Positions 35,397 through 44,625 are shown, counted from the stretch's first letter. The stretch: 64,000 nucleotides of DNA from Flavobacterium sp. NRK1 (GCF_024054175.1 NZ_JAMXLA010000001.1:2551677-2615676); one strand, 5' to 3'. The notes: generated by a model not told the origin, from the letters alone. Numbers and translations: made by a program.

Positions 35397-36989
35397 TTAA
35401 TGCATTGCATCGCTCATATCCACTTTGTTTTTACCTTGTTTTACCAATAATATAAAAGGAATGCAGATAAGGAATAATATGCCCAGATATAGAAACACAT
35501 CCATATAAGAAAGAACAGTTGCCTGTTTCATTACAGCTCCTTCCATTGCTTTATATGCCTTTGCGGTTGCTTCACTTACAGAATAGCCTTTAGACATAAA
35601 TCCCGCTGTAAGCTGCTGAACCCTTTGCTGAACAGCAAAATTTGTTACCTGCTCATGGCTTACAAGGTTTACCCTGTGCGTTTGTGTAAAACGGGTAACA
35701 AAGGTACTTATCAATGCAATACCAAACGAACCGCCTAACTGGCGCATCATACCTGTAAAAGCGGCACCCTCTCCAATACTTTTCCCTTTAAGGGTAGAAA
35801 GTGCCATTGTAGTAATAGGTACAAAAAGTAAACCTAATCCCATACCACGTAAAATTAATGGCCAAAACATATGTTCGCTCCCTGTATCCGGTGTCATAAT
35901 GCTGAACATCCAGAAGGTAAAGCCAAAAAAGATCATGAAACCTGTTGCCACCATATAGGTTTGCGGTACACCACGCTGTATCATTTGTCCTATAATCGGC
36001 ATCATAAATGCGGTCATTAACGAACTTGGTATAAGCAACAATCCTGCATCAAGCGCTGTCCATCCTAATATTGACTGTGTATATATTGGTACTATAAATG
36101 TAGATCCGTATAAGCCAAACCCCATTATAAAACATAATATAGTACCTATTCGCAGATTACTGTCGTTTAGAACCTTCAAATTTACAATAGGGTGCTTGTA
36201 TACCAGTTCCCTCCATATAAACGCAAGAAGGCCAAATAAACTTACAATACTCAGGGCTATAATCAAATGGTCTTCAAACCAGTCGTCCTGCTGGCCATGC
36301 TCAAGTACAAACTGAAGTGAACCAATAAATGTAGCAAGAAATACTATACCCCACCAGTCTACCTGATTAGCTTTTAGCTTTTCACCATATTTAGGACTTT
36401 TTACAAACATTAAGGTAAGTATTGTAGCAATAATACCTAAGGGTACATTGATGTAAAATATCCATCCCCATGAGTAATTATCTACTATCCAGCCTCCAAG
36501 AGGAGGACCAAGGGTAGGCCCTACAATTACTCCCATTCCGTAAATAGCCTGCGCCATACCACGTTTTGCAGCAGGATAGCTTTCGGTAATAATGGTTTGT
36601 GCTGTTACAAGCAACGCACCACCACCCATACCCTGTATAAACCTAAAAGCTACCAGTTCCCAAATGTTTGTGGCATTACCACACATAAAGGACGATACTG
36701 TAAATATGATGATAGATGCTGCAAAATAGTTTCTACGGCCAAACTGCATAGATAGCCAGCTGGTCATAGGTATTACAATTACGTTTGCAATTGCATAGGC
36801 GGTAATTACCCAGGCAACATCTGTAAGTGTTGCACCAAGGGTACCGCGCATATCGTTTAATGCAACGTTAACAATAGTTGTGTCTACAATTTCAAGCAGG
36901 GCACAAAGTACCGCTGTTATAGTGATAATAACACGCCTGAAGCCATATTCAACTAAACTGTCGTCGGCTGCTGTTGCTGCTCCTGCCAT
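35397..36989 (-). CDS. DHA2-family MFS drug efflux transporter (EmrB/QacA type)
   Basis: A 530-residue 14-TM antiporter. Visible signatures are motif A-like SWLSMQFGRRNYF after TM2, motif C-like GVIVGPTLGPPLGGWIVDNYSW, and LLVTAQTIITESYPAAKRGMAQAI. It should form the inner-membrane part of a tripartite pump with the HlyD-type adaptor (4 bp upstream) and the TolC-type channel. The substrates are unknown; likely drugs or toxic organics. Confidence 0.93.
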   Translation of the reverse strand: MAGAATAADDSLVEYGFRRVIITITAVLCALLEIVDTTIVNVALNDMRGTLGATLTDVAWVITAYAIANVIVIPMTSWLSMQFGRRNYFAASIIIFTVSSFMCGNATNIWELVAFRFIQGMGGGALLVTAQTIITESYPAAKRGMAQAIYGMGVIVGPTLGPPLGGWIVDNYSWGWIFYINVPLGIIATILTLMFVKSPKYGEKLKANQVDWWGIVFLATFIGSLQFVLEHGQQDDWFEDHLIIALSIVSLFGLLAFIWRELVYKHPIVNLKVLNDSNLRIGTILCFIMGFGLYGSTFIVPIYTQSILGWTALDAGLLLIPSSLMTAFMMPIIGQMIQRGVPQTYMVATGFMIFFGFTFWMFSIMTPDTGSEHMFWPLILRGMGLGLLFVPITTMALSTLKGKSIGEGAAFTGMMRQLGGSFGIALISTFVTRFTQTHRVNLVSHEQVTNFAVQQRVQQLTAGFMSKGYSVSEATAKAYKAMEGAVMKQATVLSYMDVFLYLGILFLICIPFILLVKQGKNKVDMSDAMH

Positions 36990-36993
36990 AATA

Positions 36994-38082
36994 TTATTTT
37001 AAATGTACGTCTACATCCACATTCATTCCCGGACGCAGCAGTTTTACTTTTTCTTTATCGTTATTTTCTGTAAGGCTTATTTTTACAGGAAGCCTTTGTA
37101 TTGTTTTTACAAAGTTACCTGTAGCATTATCAGGAGGTAGTAATGAGAACCTTGCACCTGTAGCAGGAGAGAAGCTTGTTACCACACCTTCAAATTCAAC
37201 ATCAGGGTAAGCATCTGCTTCAATGCTTACTTTCTGGCCTTCTTTCATTTTTGTAAGCTGTGTTTCTTTAAAATTAGCAACTACCCATGCTGCTTCGTTG
37301 TTTATAATATAAAACAAAGCTTGCCCCGGTTGTACAAGTTGCCCTGGCTGAATATCTACTGTAGAAACCTGGCCGTCAACTGCCGCAGTAACTACGGTAT
37401 AGCTAAGGTTAAGGTTGGCAGCGTCTAATGCTGCCTGTGCTCTTTTTATGTTAGCAGAAGCCACCTCAGTTTGTTTTCCTGTAACATTAGATCGTGATAT
37501 ACTAGCATTTCGCTGAGATCTGCTTGCTGCCTCAGCCTGTTGTAAAACTTTAAGCTGGGCTTCTGCTTCCTGCTTGGCTGCCTGAGCCTGCTCAAACTGT
37601 TGTTTGGTTATTGAGTGATTTTTGTATAAGTTTTCAAAACGTTCAAAATCATTATTAGCTCTCCATAACCTTACTTTGGCAGCTTCAATATTTCCTTTAG
37701 ATGATTGTATGTTGGCTTCAGATACAGAAACATTTGCTGTTGCACCGCCAATATCTGCTTTAGCAACTTCATAACTTCCTTCCGCTGCGGCAAGAGCAGC
37801 TTTTGCTTCTTCAACTTTTACAACATAGTCTTTGTCATCAATTACAAAAAGAGTGTCACCTTTTTTAACAAAGTCGTTATCTTTTACATAAACTTTAGTT
37901 ATATATCCTGTTACACGGGGTATAATAGGGTTCATATTTTTTTCTATCTGTGCATCATCAGTTGTTTCATGAGACAGCGATTGTATGTACTTGTAAACAC
38001 CATAGCCACCGCCTATAATAACCAGCGCAGCAAGTATTACAATAAATTTTTTATTTGTTTTTTTCTTACTATTATTTTCCAT
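36994..38082 (-). CDS. HlyD/EmrA-family periplasmic adaptor
   Basis: A 362-residue membrane fusion protein with a single TM helix (about 13-31), a lipoyl-type half (DDAQIEKNMNPIIPRVTGYITKVYVKDNDFVKKGDTL), a long Ala/Gln-rich coiled coil (about 90-225), and the second half with VVTAAVDGQVSTVDIQPGQLVQPGQ. It links the MFS pump to the TolC-type channel. Confidence 0.93.
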   Translation of the reverse strand: MENNSKKKTNKKFIVILAALVIIGGGYGVYKYIQSLSHETTDDAQIEKNMNPIIPRVTGYITKVYVKDNDFVKKGDTLFVIDDKDYVVKVEEAKAALAAAEGSYEVAKADIGGATANVSVSEANIQSSKGNIEAAKVRLWRANNDFERFENLYKNHSITKQQFEQAQAAKQEAEAQLKVLQQAEAASRSQRNASISRSNVTGKQTEVASANIKRAQAALDAANLNLSYTVVTAAVDGQVSTVDIQPGQLVQPGQALFYIINNEAAWVVANFKETQLTKMKEGQKVSIEADAYPDVEFEGVVTSFSPATGARFSLLPPDNATGNFVKTIQRLPVKISLTENNDKEKVKLLRPGMNVDVDVHLK

Positions 38083-38092
38083 GATCGGACTA

Positions 38093-39448
38093 TTATTTGT
38101 TTTGAGTGATATTAAAAGAATTGGTTAATTTTCCTGAAGCATTAAGCAGTTCATAATAGCGCTGCGTAATATCGGCTTTAGAGAATGTTTCGTTTATTTT
38201 TGCTGTAAGCTGATCAACATCTGCTTCAAGTAAATCGTTAGTGTCTACAAGGCCATTATCATATTTGTCTTTAACTATTCTGTAATTTTCTGCAGCCTGC
38301 TCCACAGCTTCTTCATAAACTTTATTTTGTTTCAGGCTCAGGTTATAGTTCTCAAGAGACTCCTGCACCTGTATTTTAATACGGTCAGTAAGCAGTTCTA
38401 CCTGCTGTTTTGTTTCTTCAGCGCGGCTTTGGGCTGCTTTTACTTTTTTACCATTTTTAAAGATTCCGGAAAGATCATAAGAGATACCTACACCAAAGTT
38501 TACAGCATTATATACCTGAACTACGTGTTGAATATCCAGAGCTACATAACCGGCAGAAAGAGCCAGAGAAGGGTAGTAGTCTGCTTTTGCTATTTTAACA
38601 TCAGCCTCCGAAGCTTTTTGCTGCCATCTAAGCGCTTCTAAATCGTTACGCTGACTGATAGCCTCACTTTCGGTAACCGAAGGCGTTATACCGCCTGCAT
38701 TTTTGAAATAAGCATCGCTCGGTTCTACTTTTGTGCCGTCAGGTAATTTTAAAAGTGTTACCAGCTGATAATTTATTGTAGATTCCCTTTTTATGGCATC
38801 ATCAAGTGTGATCTGAATGTTACTAGCCTGTAATTGCGCTTTTAATAAATCATTACGAGCCATAAGTCCGTTTTTCTCCATTGCAGTAAAATCTGTTACA
38901 CGCTGGTTGGCACTTTTCAGGTTTTCCTTTATCAGCTCAATAGATTGCTGTGCTTTGTATAAATTAACATATAATGCCACTGCCTGCATGGCTAATTGCT
39001 CTTTAGTGTTTGCAGCATTATAAGTTTGTGCTTTATACATATTTTCAGATGCATCTATGCTGTTCTTGATTTTAAAGCCGGAAAACAGGGGCAGACTAAG
39101 GCTTGCCTGGGCAAACATTATCTGATTCACGCTTGGAGATGATGATGAAGATGTAGTACCTCCGTCATCAGATTCTGAAGAATCACCAAGCGGTATTCTG
39201 AATTTTACGGTCGGATCCGTAATTCTCATATACTGGCCTGAAACTTTAAAATCAGGGTACTGGTTGTTTTTGGTATTATCCAGGTCAAATTTTGAAGTAG
39301 TTACTTTAGTGTCCGCAAGCGTTGCTTCCGTACTTTTTGTCACAGCCAGATTAATGGCTTCGTCCAGCGTAAGCTGTTTCTTTTCCTGAGCTTGCAGGGC
39401 TAAGGCAAAAAGTAAAAAACCGCCATGCAGTAAATGTTTAATTTTCAT
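38093..39448 (-). CDS. TolC-family outer membrane efflux protein
   Basis: A 451-residue protein with a signal peptide (MKIKHLLHGGFLLFALALQAQ). Two OEP repeats of long helices are each introduced by a LTLDEAINLAV-like or SEAISQRNDLEALRW-like segment. It should form the outer membrane duct of the pump. It overlaps the tetR-type gene by 11 nt. Confidence 0.93.
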   Translation of the reverse strand: MKIKHLLHGGFLLFALALQAQEKKQLTLDEAINLAVTKSTEATLADTKVTTSKFDLDNTKNNQYPDFKVSGQYMRITDPTVKFRIPLGDSSESDDGGTTSSSSSPSVNQIMFAQASLSLPLFSGFKIKNSIDASENMYKAQTYNAANTKEQLAMQAVALYVNLYKAQQSIELIKENLKSANQRVTDFTAMEKNGLMARNDLLKAQLQASNIQITLDDAIKRESTINYQLVTLLKLPDGTKVEPSDAYFKNAGGITPSVTESEAISQRNDLEALRWQQKASEADVKIAKADYYPSLALSAGYVALDIQHVVQVYNAVNFGVGISYDLSGIFKNGKKVKAAQSRAEETKQQVELLTDRIKIQVQESLENYNLSLKQNKVYEEAVEQAAENYRIVKDKYDNGLVDTNDLLEADVDQLTAKINETFSKADITQRYYELLNASGKLTNSFNITQNK

Positions 39449-40061
39449 GTGCTAAAAGCGCTTTAATGGTTTGTTTAATATGAGCGGTAAGCTCGTTTTT
39501 GATGTAGTTTTCAAAATGCTCTTCAGTATTAATACCTAATAACGGCTCAAAATACTGTCTGTTCATCTGAAAATGTATAAGTGTACCCATAATAGTAGCA
39601 GGAATAAGAGGGATTGCTACATCTTTTCTGAATGCTCCCATTTCCTGCCCTTCTTCAATAATTCTTTTAAATGATTCAAGATTCTGCCTTTTTATATCTA
39701 TAAAGGCCTGCATATCCATTATCCTCTTTTTTGTAGAAAGTTCAAAATGCAGTATCTGGTACATACATTTGTTTTTATTGATTCGGGATATGTATAGATC
39801 TATAAGGCGGTCCACTTTCTCAAAAGGGGCAAGGTCTTCCCTGAAAATGTTTTCGAGTTCCATTTTCATACCTCTTGAGCGATGAATAATGAGTGCTTCA
39901 AGCAGCTTTTCCTTTGAGCCAAAATAGTAAGATATCATAGCGATATTTACATTGGCTTCTTTGGCTATAGTCCTGATGGAAGCACCGTCAAATCCTTCTT
40001 CAGCAAATAGCTTTTCTGCTGCCTGCAGTATATCGGTTTGTTTATCGTTAAACTCCGTCAT
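39438..40061 (-). CDS. TetR/AcrR-family transcriptional regulator of the efflux operon
   Basis: A 207-residue regulator. The N-terminal HTH (about 8-55) reads ILQAAEKLFAEEGFDGASIRTIAKEANVNIAMISYYFGSKEKLLEALI, a classic TetR fold. The C-terminal ligand-binding domain is variable. As first gene of the TetR-TolC-HlyD-MFS operon it most likely represses its own promoter; an inverted repeat sits right over that promoter (40092-40120). Confidence 0.93.
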   Translation of the reverse strand: MTEFNDKQTDILQAAEKLFAEEGFDGASIRTIAKEANVNIAMISYYFGSKEKLLEALIIHRSRGMKMELENIFREDLAPFEKVDRLIDLYISRINKNKCMYQILHFELSTKKRIMDMQAFIDIKRQNLESFKRIIEEGQEMGAFRKDVAIPLIPATIMGTLIHFQMNRQYFEPLLGINTEEHFENYIKNELTAHIKQTIKALLAHEN

Positions 40062-40084
40062 AACATTAATTGTTAATTACGGCA

Positions 40085-40120
40085 CAAAGTTAAACACTTG
40101 TTTAAATTAAACGTTTGTTT
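40085..40120 (-). promoter_or_regulatory. Promoter and candidate TetR operator of the efflux operon
   Basis: The -7 box TAACTTTG (40085-40092, minus strand) is followed upstream by an imperfect dyad. AAACACTTGTTTAA faces TTAAACGTTTGTTT (11 of 14 positions symmetric), centred on the perfect GTTTAAATTAAAC (40100-40112). The operator would block the spacer between the promoter elements. Confidence 0.6.
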
Positions 40121-40253
40121 AAAATTGATATTAACATTTTTTTAACAAAAAACGATTTAGGAATCGGCTATAGTTTTTTTCTATAGTGTTAATTTATAAT
40201 ATTAAATTTCAAATATTTAATAGTTTAATATTAAAGTTATACTTTACGTTATT

Positions 40254-40823
40254 TTACGAATTGATCCAGTTTGATAAAATTAGCTTTCCCTGAGGTGTTA
40301 ATACAGATTCCGGGTGGAACTGTACTCCTTTAACGTCTAAAATTTTGTGTCTTAAAGACATTATGTAGCCATTTTTATCTTTTGATGTTGCTTCTAAAAC
40401 GTCCGGAAAATTAATATGATCTACGCTCCAGGAATGATATCGGCCTACAGATATTGTATCCCCTATTTGATTAAAAAGAGGTTCATCATCCACAATTATT
40501 TTAATGCTTTCAGATATGCCGTGATACACTTCATCCAGATTAATTAAACTGCCTCCGAATGCCTCTGCTATAGCCTGCTGGCCAAGGCAAATTCCGAGTA
40601 TGCTTTTTGAAGGAGCATACTTTTTTATGATGCTTTTTAATAAGCCGGCTTCATCAGGAATACCCGGTCCGGGAGAAAGAAGAATTTTGTCATAGTCTGC
40701 AGGTTCTTCTAAGGTAATTTCATCGTTTCGTATTACAGTAACCTTGCAGTCAAGGTCTTCTAGGTAATGTACAAGATTGTATGTGAAGCTGTCGTAGTTG
40801 TCTATAACCAGTATGTTTTTCAT
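40254..40823 (-). CDS. pabA: Glutamine amidotransferase, anthranilate/aminodeoxychorismate synthase component II
   Basis: A 189-residue class I glutamine amidotransferase (start at the ATG at 40823). Catalytic Cys79 lies in GICLGQQAIAEAFGG, and the His/Glu pair in VQFHPESVLT. It supplies ammonia for 4-amino-4-deoxychorismate (folate) or anthranilate (tryptophan). With no trp genes nearby, pabA is preferred over trpG, and an amphibolic role is possible. Confidence 0.85.
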   Translation of the reverse strand: MKNILVIDNYDSFTYNLVHYLEDLDCKVTVIRNDEITLEEPADYDKILLSPGPGIPDEAGLLKSIIKKYAPSKSILGICLGQQAIAEAFGGSLINLDEVYHGISESIKIIVDDEPLFNQIGDTISVGRYHSWSVDHINFPDVLEATSKDKNGYIMSLRHKILDVKGVQFHPESVLTPQGKLILSNWINS

Positions 40824-40841
40824 AAAATAAAATATGTGTTG

Positions 40842-40849
40842 CAAATGTA
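40842..40849 (-). promoter_or_regulatory. Candidate -7 element for pabA
   Basis: TACATTTG on the minus strand, 18 bp before the start codon, matches TAnnTTTG. Confidence 0.45.
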
Positions 40850-40909
40850 TGAAAGATTTAAGGTGAATTATTAATCTATTAAATCGGTAGACTATTAATG
40901 TTTTTTATT

Positions 40910-40917
40910 TATTTTTG
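40910..40917 (+). promoter_or_regulatory. Candidate -7 element for the cysteine leader-cysE-cysM transcript
   Basis: TATTTTTG matches TAnnTTTG, 19 bp before the leader ATG. It predicts a transcript starting near 40924 with a leader of about 160 nt before cysE. Confidence 0.45.
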
Positions 40918-40936
40918 TTATGTAATAATACAAATT

Positions 40937-41011
40937 ATGAAGGCCTTAAATCAAAATATTGCTATGTGTCTGTGTTGTCTTTTGCAGAAAGAAGCATTTG
41001 CCGTGGCATGA
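40937..41011 (+). CDS. Cysteine-rich leader peptide of the cysE-cysM operon
   Basis: A 24-codon ORF (ATG at 40937, TGA at 41009-41011) whose codons 10-14 are Met-Cys-Leu-Cys-Cys. The Cys codons are at 40967, 40973 and 40976. Three Cys within four codons of a tiny peptide, directly upstream of the cysteine-biosynthesis genes, is the signature of a leader peptide whose translation reports Cys-tRNA charging. An internal ATG at 40964 sits right before the Cys run and could be an alternative start. See the attenuator entry for the RNA structure. Confidence 0.7.
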   Translation: MKALNQNIAMCLCCLLQKEAFAVA

Positions 41012-41080
41012 TTTTAAGGTTTAAACTTTAATTATATAACAGCAAAAGCTTCTCGTTAACGGGGAGCTTTTTTATTTTTT
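40990..41080 (+). promoter_or_regulatory. Transcription attenuator (antiterminator and terminator) upstream of cysE
   Basis: Two mutually exclusive RNA helices are visible. Antiterminator: AGAAGCATTTGC (40990-41001, inside the leader ORF) pairs with GCAAAAGCTTCT (41042-41053), 11 of 12 Watson-Crick. Terminator: AAAAGCTTCTCG (41044-41055), loop TTAA, CGGGGAGCTTTT (41060-41071), then a T-rich run to 41080. The helices share ten bases. A ribosome stalled at the Cys codons leaves 40990-41001 free and favours read-through. A ribosome reaching the stop codon covers that strand and lets the terminator form. The mechanism is inferred from layout. Confidence 0.7.
41044..41080 (+). terminator. Intrinsic terminator between the leader peptide and cysE
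   Basis: A twelve-bp stem with two G-U pairs, tetraloop TTAA and a T-rich tail (TTTTTTATTTTTT from 41068), ending only 7 bp before the cysE start codon. A terminator in front of a gene implies conditional read-through. Confidence 0.8.
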
Positions 41081-41087
41081 ACTCATC

Positions 41088-41903
41088 ATGAAACATCCGG
41101 TTTATACTGCAAATTATTTAAAAGCAGGTATTTTGCCAAATAGGGAAAAGACTGAATATTGGATAGAAGAGTTCTTTAAATGGCTCTTTTGCATAGGTGA
41201 AGAATATGCAGATTACGCCTATTTTAAGGTTAAAGAAAAAGAACTTCAGGAAAGTCTTTTTGGCTTGCTTACTATTTCAGGTTTTGATACTAATAAAATT
41301 GAGTTAATAATTTTATATTTAAATGATAATATAGAATTACTTCATCAAAAACTTGAAGATGATTTAAAAGCTATTTTTGAGTTTGATCCTGCCGCAAAAT
41401 CCCGAGCTGAAGTGCTTGTTGCTTATCCTGGATTTTTTGCAATTTCCGTCTACAGAATTGCTCATGAACTATGGAAAAAAAATGTACCCTTACTGCCCAG
41501 AATGCTGAGTGAGTATGTGCATAGCAAAGCAGGAATTGATATTCATCCCGGGGCAGAAATAGGAGATCGTTTTTTTATAGATCATGGCACTGGTGTTGTA
41601 ATTGGTGAAACAACTATTATTGGTAATGATGTTAAAATATATCAGGGAGTAACCCTGGGCGCTTTAAGTGTGAGCAAGGCTGATGCATCTGTTAAACGGC
41701 ATCCAACTATTGGTAATAATGTCACAATTTATGCAAATGCTACTATTCTTGGCGGCCATACAACTATTGGTAATGGCAGTATATTAGGTGGTAATGTATG
41801 GATTACCAATTCTATTCCTGATAACTCGCTTGTATATCATAAAAGCGAAATAACTATAAAAACTAGGGAAATGTTTCCCGAACCATTAAATTTTGTAATC
41901 TAA
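41088..41903 (+). CDS. cysE: Serine O-acetyltransferase
   Basis: A 271-residue enzyme that acetylates L-serine with acetyl-CoA, the first step of cysteine synthesis. It has an N-terminal helical domain (about 1-135) and a left-handed beta-helix of hexapeptide repeats ([23 protein letters not shown]). Catalytic-type residues are in DIHPGA (151-156) and DHGTG (165-169). Length and order fit the EpsC/CysE family. The next gene, cysM, starts 13 bp after its stop. Confidence 0.95.
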   Translation: MKHPVYTANYLKAGILPNREKTEYWIEEFFKWLFCIGEEYADYAYFKVKEKELQESLFGLLTISGFDTNKIELIILYLNDNIELLHQKLEDDLKAIFEFDPAAKSRAEVLVAYPGFFAISVYRIAHELWKKNVPLLPRMLSEYVHSKAGIDIHPGAEIGDRFFIDHGTGVVIGETTIIGNDVKIYQGVTLGALSVSKADASVKRHPTIGNNVTIYANATILGGHTTIGNGSILGGNVWITNSIPDNSLVYHKSEITIKTREMFPEPLNFVI

Positions 41904-41916
41904 AAATTCACTATAT

Positions 41917-42825
41917 ATGAAAGCCAACAGCATTTTAGAAACTATAGGTAAAACGCCGCATTTAAAACTTAATAACTTATTTCCTGAGCGAAATGTATGG
42001 ATAAAGCTGGAGCGTACTAATCCGGGTAACAGTATTAAAGACAGGATTGCACTTGCAATGGTAGAAGATGCCGAAGCTAAAGGGATTTTAAAACCTGATA
42101 GTGTTATTATTGAGCCTACATCGGGTAATACAGGTATTGGCTTAGCTTTGGTTGCTGCTGTAAAAGGTTATAAGCTAATACTTGTAATGCCGGAAAGTAT
42201 GAGTGTAGAGCGCAGAAAGCTAATGTCTATCTACGGAGCGGAATTTGAGCTTACACCGCGTGAGAAAGGCATGAAAGGAGCGATTGAAAGAGCTGCTGAA
42301 CTTACTGCAAGTACACCCAATGCATGGTCGCCAAGTCAGTTTGATAACCAGGCTAATGTAGAGGTACATAAAAAAACCACCGCTAAAGAAATACTTGAAG
42401 ATTTTCCTGATGGAATAGATTATATAATTACAGGCGTAGGTACAGGAGGGCATATAACAGGTGTAGCATCTGTTTTAAAAGAAAAATTCCCTAAACTGAA
42501 GGTATTTGCTGTTGAGCCGGAATTATCGCCTGTGTTAAGCGGAGGTACTCCGGGCCCGCATCCACTTCAGGGTATAGGGGCAGGTTTTGTGCCATCAATT
42601 TATAAAAGTGATCTTATTGATGGTGTAATTCAGGCAGGGAAGGATGAAGCTTTTGAATTTGCCCGCAATGTTGCAAAAAAAGAAGGTTTGCTTGCAGGTA
42701 TATCAACAGGTGCCTCATTGGCAGCAGTAAGTAAAAAGCTTGCTGAAATTCCTCAAGATGCTGTAGTGCTTACTTTTAATTATGATACAGGAGAGCGCTA
42801 CCTTTCTATTGAGGGGCTTTTTTAA
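41917..42825 (+). CDS. cysM: Cysteine synthase (O-acetylserine sulfhydrylase)
   Basis: A 302-residue PLP fold-type II enzyme that makes cysteine from O-acetylserine and sulfide. The PLP lysine is Lys41 in NPGNSIKDR. The substrate loop PTSGNTGIG and the phosphate-binding [10 protein letters not shown] are present. Whether it is the CysK or CysM isoform cannot be settled by eye; the sequence [17 protein letters not shown] is shared. In an operon with cysE. Confidence 0.93.
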   Translation: MKANSILETIGKTPHLKLNNLFPERNVWIKLERTNPGNSIKDRIALAMVEDAEAKGILKPDSVIIEPTSGNTGIGLALVAAVKGYKLILVMPESMSVERRKLMSIYGAEFELTPREKGMKGAIERAAELTASTPNAWSPSQFDNQANVEVHKKTTAKEILEDFPDGIDYIITGVGTGGHITGVASVLKEKFPKLKVFAVEPELSPVLSGGTPGPHPLQGIGAGFVPSIYKSDLIDGVIQAGKDEAFEFARNVAKKEGLLAGISTGASLAAVSKKLAEIPQDAVVLTFNYDTGERYLSIEGLF

Positions 42826-42853
42826 TACAATATTTTAGAACTTTATAAAAACA

Positions 42854-42876
42854 AAACCCACGCATTGCGTGGGTTT
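42854..42876. terminator. Bidirectional terminator between cysM and yceI
   Basis: An eleven-bp inverted repeat AAACCCACGCA/TGCGTGGGTTT (42854-42876) lies between convergent genes. The T-run is stronger on the minus strand. Confidence 0.8.
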
Positions 42877-42902
42877 GTAATTCAATTTAAACACTAAGAT
42901 TA

Positions 42903-43472
42903 TTAGTACACAAGATTTACGTTAAGAGTAAACTCATCATAAATAGCTTTGTCTCCAATGCTGTCAAAAAAACTTTTAGAACCATATGTAATATCATATT
43001 TAGTTCTGTCTACTTTTAAAGTAGTTGTAGCAGTATTTTTACCAACTGCAAGATCAAAAGTAATTGGTTTAGTTGTTTTTTTGATTGTAAGATCACCGGT
43101 TACAGTATAAACACCTGCAGATTTTAATTTTACAGATTTAAAAACAATTTTTGAAGTTGGGTATTTATCAGTACCAAAGAAATCATCAGCTTTTAAGTGG
43201 CCTTCAAGTTTCTCTTTACCTTCACCGGCCTTAAGATCTGTTGCCTGAATTGAAGTCATATCTACAGTTACATTACCGCCTGTAAGTTTACCGCCTTTGA
43301 AAGTAAGAACACCATCTTTAATATTGATAGTTCCTTCGTGCTGGCCCGTTACTTTTTCACCCACCCAGTTGATTTTACTCTTAGCTGCGTCGATTTTTTT
43401 GTCCTGAGCTGTAGCTGATAAAGTTGTAAACACTGCTACTAATGCAATTGCAATTGATTTTAGATTCTTCAT
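42903..43472 (-). CDS. YceI family protein, exported
   Basis: A 189-residue YceI domain protein with a signal peptide (MKNLKSIAIALVAVFTTLSATAQ). The lipocalin-like body shows INWVGEKVTGQHEGTINIKDG, VDMTSIQATDL, FFGTDKYPTSKIVFKSV and LTIKKTTKPITFDLAV. It should act in the periplasm, binding an isoprenoid or amphiphile. Third gene of the marR-nitroreductase-yceI operon. Confidence 0.9.
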   Translation of the reverse strand: MKNLKSIAIALVAVFTTLSATAQDKKIDAAKSKINWVGEKVTGQHEGTINIKDGVLTFKGGKLTGGNVTVDMTSIQATDLKAGEGKEKLEGHLKADDFFGTDKYPTSKIVFKSVKLKSAGVYTVTGDLTIKKTTKPITFDLAVGKNTATTTLKVDRTKYDITYGSKSFFDSIGDKAIYDEFTLNVNLVY

Positions 43473-43516
43473 TATTTTAAAAAATTATTTGGGTTATTAA
43501 ATTACGTGATTAAATA

Positions 43517-44155
43517 TTAGATGGTAACAAAAAGTTCTTCTTTAGGTTTTCTTACTTTTTTAAGATGCTGATTAGCGTCTTCTTCATGCCTGTAGCCAAT
43601 AGCAGCAATTACAGCAGCATTAAGTCCTAGCTTGTCGAAGCCTAAAATCTTATTGAATTCTTCAGCATTAAATCCTTCCATTGCTGTAGTATCTATTTTT
43701 AAAACTGCAGCGCTGTTTACAAGGGTAGATAAGGCTATATAAGTTTGTTTAATGGTCCATGCATTTTTCTGTTCCGGAGTAAGGCCTTTTAAAAATCCGG
43801 AAATATAGTCACTGAAACCTTTAAGGTTTTCAGGTTCTATACCCCTTGTTTCACCTATGTTTTTAACATAATTCTCAACTTCTGTATCTCCGGGATTAAC
43901 TTCGTTAGCAAATACAAAAAGATAAGATGAGTCTGCAATAATATTTTTATTATTACCACCTGCAGCTTCAATAAGTTGTTTACGAATATCTGTATCTCCT
44001 ATGATAAATACTTTATAAGGCTGTAATCCGACCGATGATACGCTTAGCCTCACAGCATCTTTAAGTGTTTCAAGATCTTTATCTGATACTTTTTTTGAAG
44101 CATCGTATTTTTTTGTGGCGTACCGCCAGTTTAAACTTTCTATATAATTGTTCAT
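43517..44155 (-). CDS. NAD(P)H-dependent oxidoreductase, nitroreductase family
   Basis: A 212-residue flavoenzyme. The FMN-binding N-terminus WRYATKKYDASKKVSDKDLETLKDAVRLS and SSVGLQPYKVFII, the mid segment QTYIALSTLVNSAAVLKID, and AIGYRHEED near the C-terminus fit the NfsB/YfkO-like nitroreductases, which reduce quinones or nitroaromatics. It lies 10 nt after marR, suggesting control by MarR, perhaps in response to electrophiles or quinones. Confidence 0.9.
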   Translation of the reverse strand: MNNYIESLNWRYATKKYDASKKVSDKDLETLKDAVRLSVSSVGLQPYKVFIIGDTDIRKQLIEAAGGNNKNIIADSSYLFVFANEVNPGDTEVENYVKNIGETRGIEPENLKGFSDYISGFLKGLTPEQKNAWTIKQTYIALSTLVNSAAVLKIDTTAMEGFNAEEFNKILGFDKLGLNAAVIAAIGYRHEEDANQHLKKVRKPKEELFVTI

Positions 44156-44165
44156 AATGTTTTAT

Positions 44166-44624
44166 TTAATTATTGGTCCTGTATTTTTCTAACAGGTTAT
44201 TTAGTAATTCAAGCTCTTCTGCAGTTAAGTTGCTTGCAAATTTTTCTTCATGATTATCAACTAAAGGATCAAGTTCTTTTAAAAGTTCAAGGCCTTTTTC
44301 GGTTATTAAAACTTCCATTTTCCTTCTGTTGTTCTCGCATACTTCACGTGTTACTAAGCCCTTTAGTAATAATTTATCAACCAGTCGGGTAGTGTTGCTT
44401 GTTTTTGCAATCATACGTTCCTGTATAATTCCCATATTAGCAGGTTTTCCCTTTTGGCCCCTTAAAATCCGCAGCACATTAAACTGCTCGGATGAAAGAT
44501 CATACTGCTTCATAACCTCATGGAAATTCTCACTTATAATGTTTTGTGTGTACAAAATATTTAGCATTATCTTCTTGGCAGGAGATATTGCAGCAGTTGA
44601 TTTTATTATATCTTCTATTTTCAT
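44166..44624 (-). CDS. MarR-family transcriptional regulator
   Basis: A 152-residue winged-helix repressor. The HTH and wing region (SSEQFNVLRILRGQKGKPANMGIIQERMIAKTSNTTRLVDKLLLKGLVTR, about 45-95) is typical, and no redox-sensing Cys pair is obvious (one Cys near residue 97). Three TTTGTAnnTACAAA palindromes cover its promoter, so autoregulation is very likely. The same palindrome occurs at the yceI gene at 27 kb. Confidence 0.92.
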   Translation of the reverse strand: MKIEDIIKSTAAISPAKKIMLNILYTQNIISENFHEVMKQYDLSSEQFNVLRILRGQKGKPANMGIIQERMIAKTSNTTRLVDKLLLKGLVTREVCENNRRKMEVLITEKGLELLKELDPLVDNHEEKFASNLTAEELELLNNLLEKYRTNN

Positions 44625-44625
44625 A

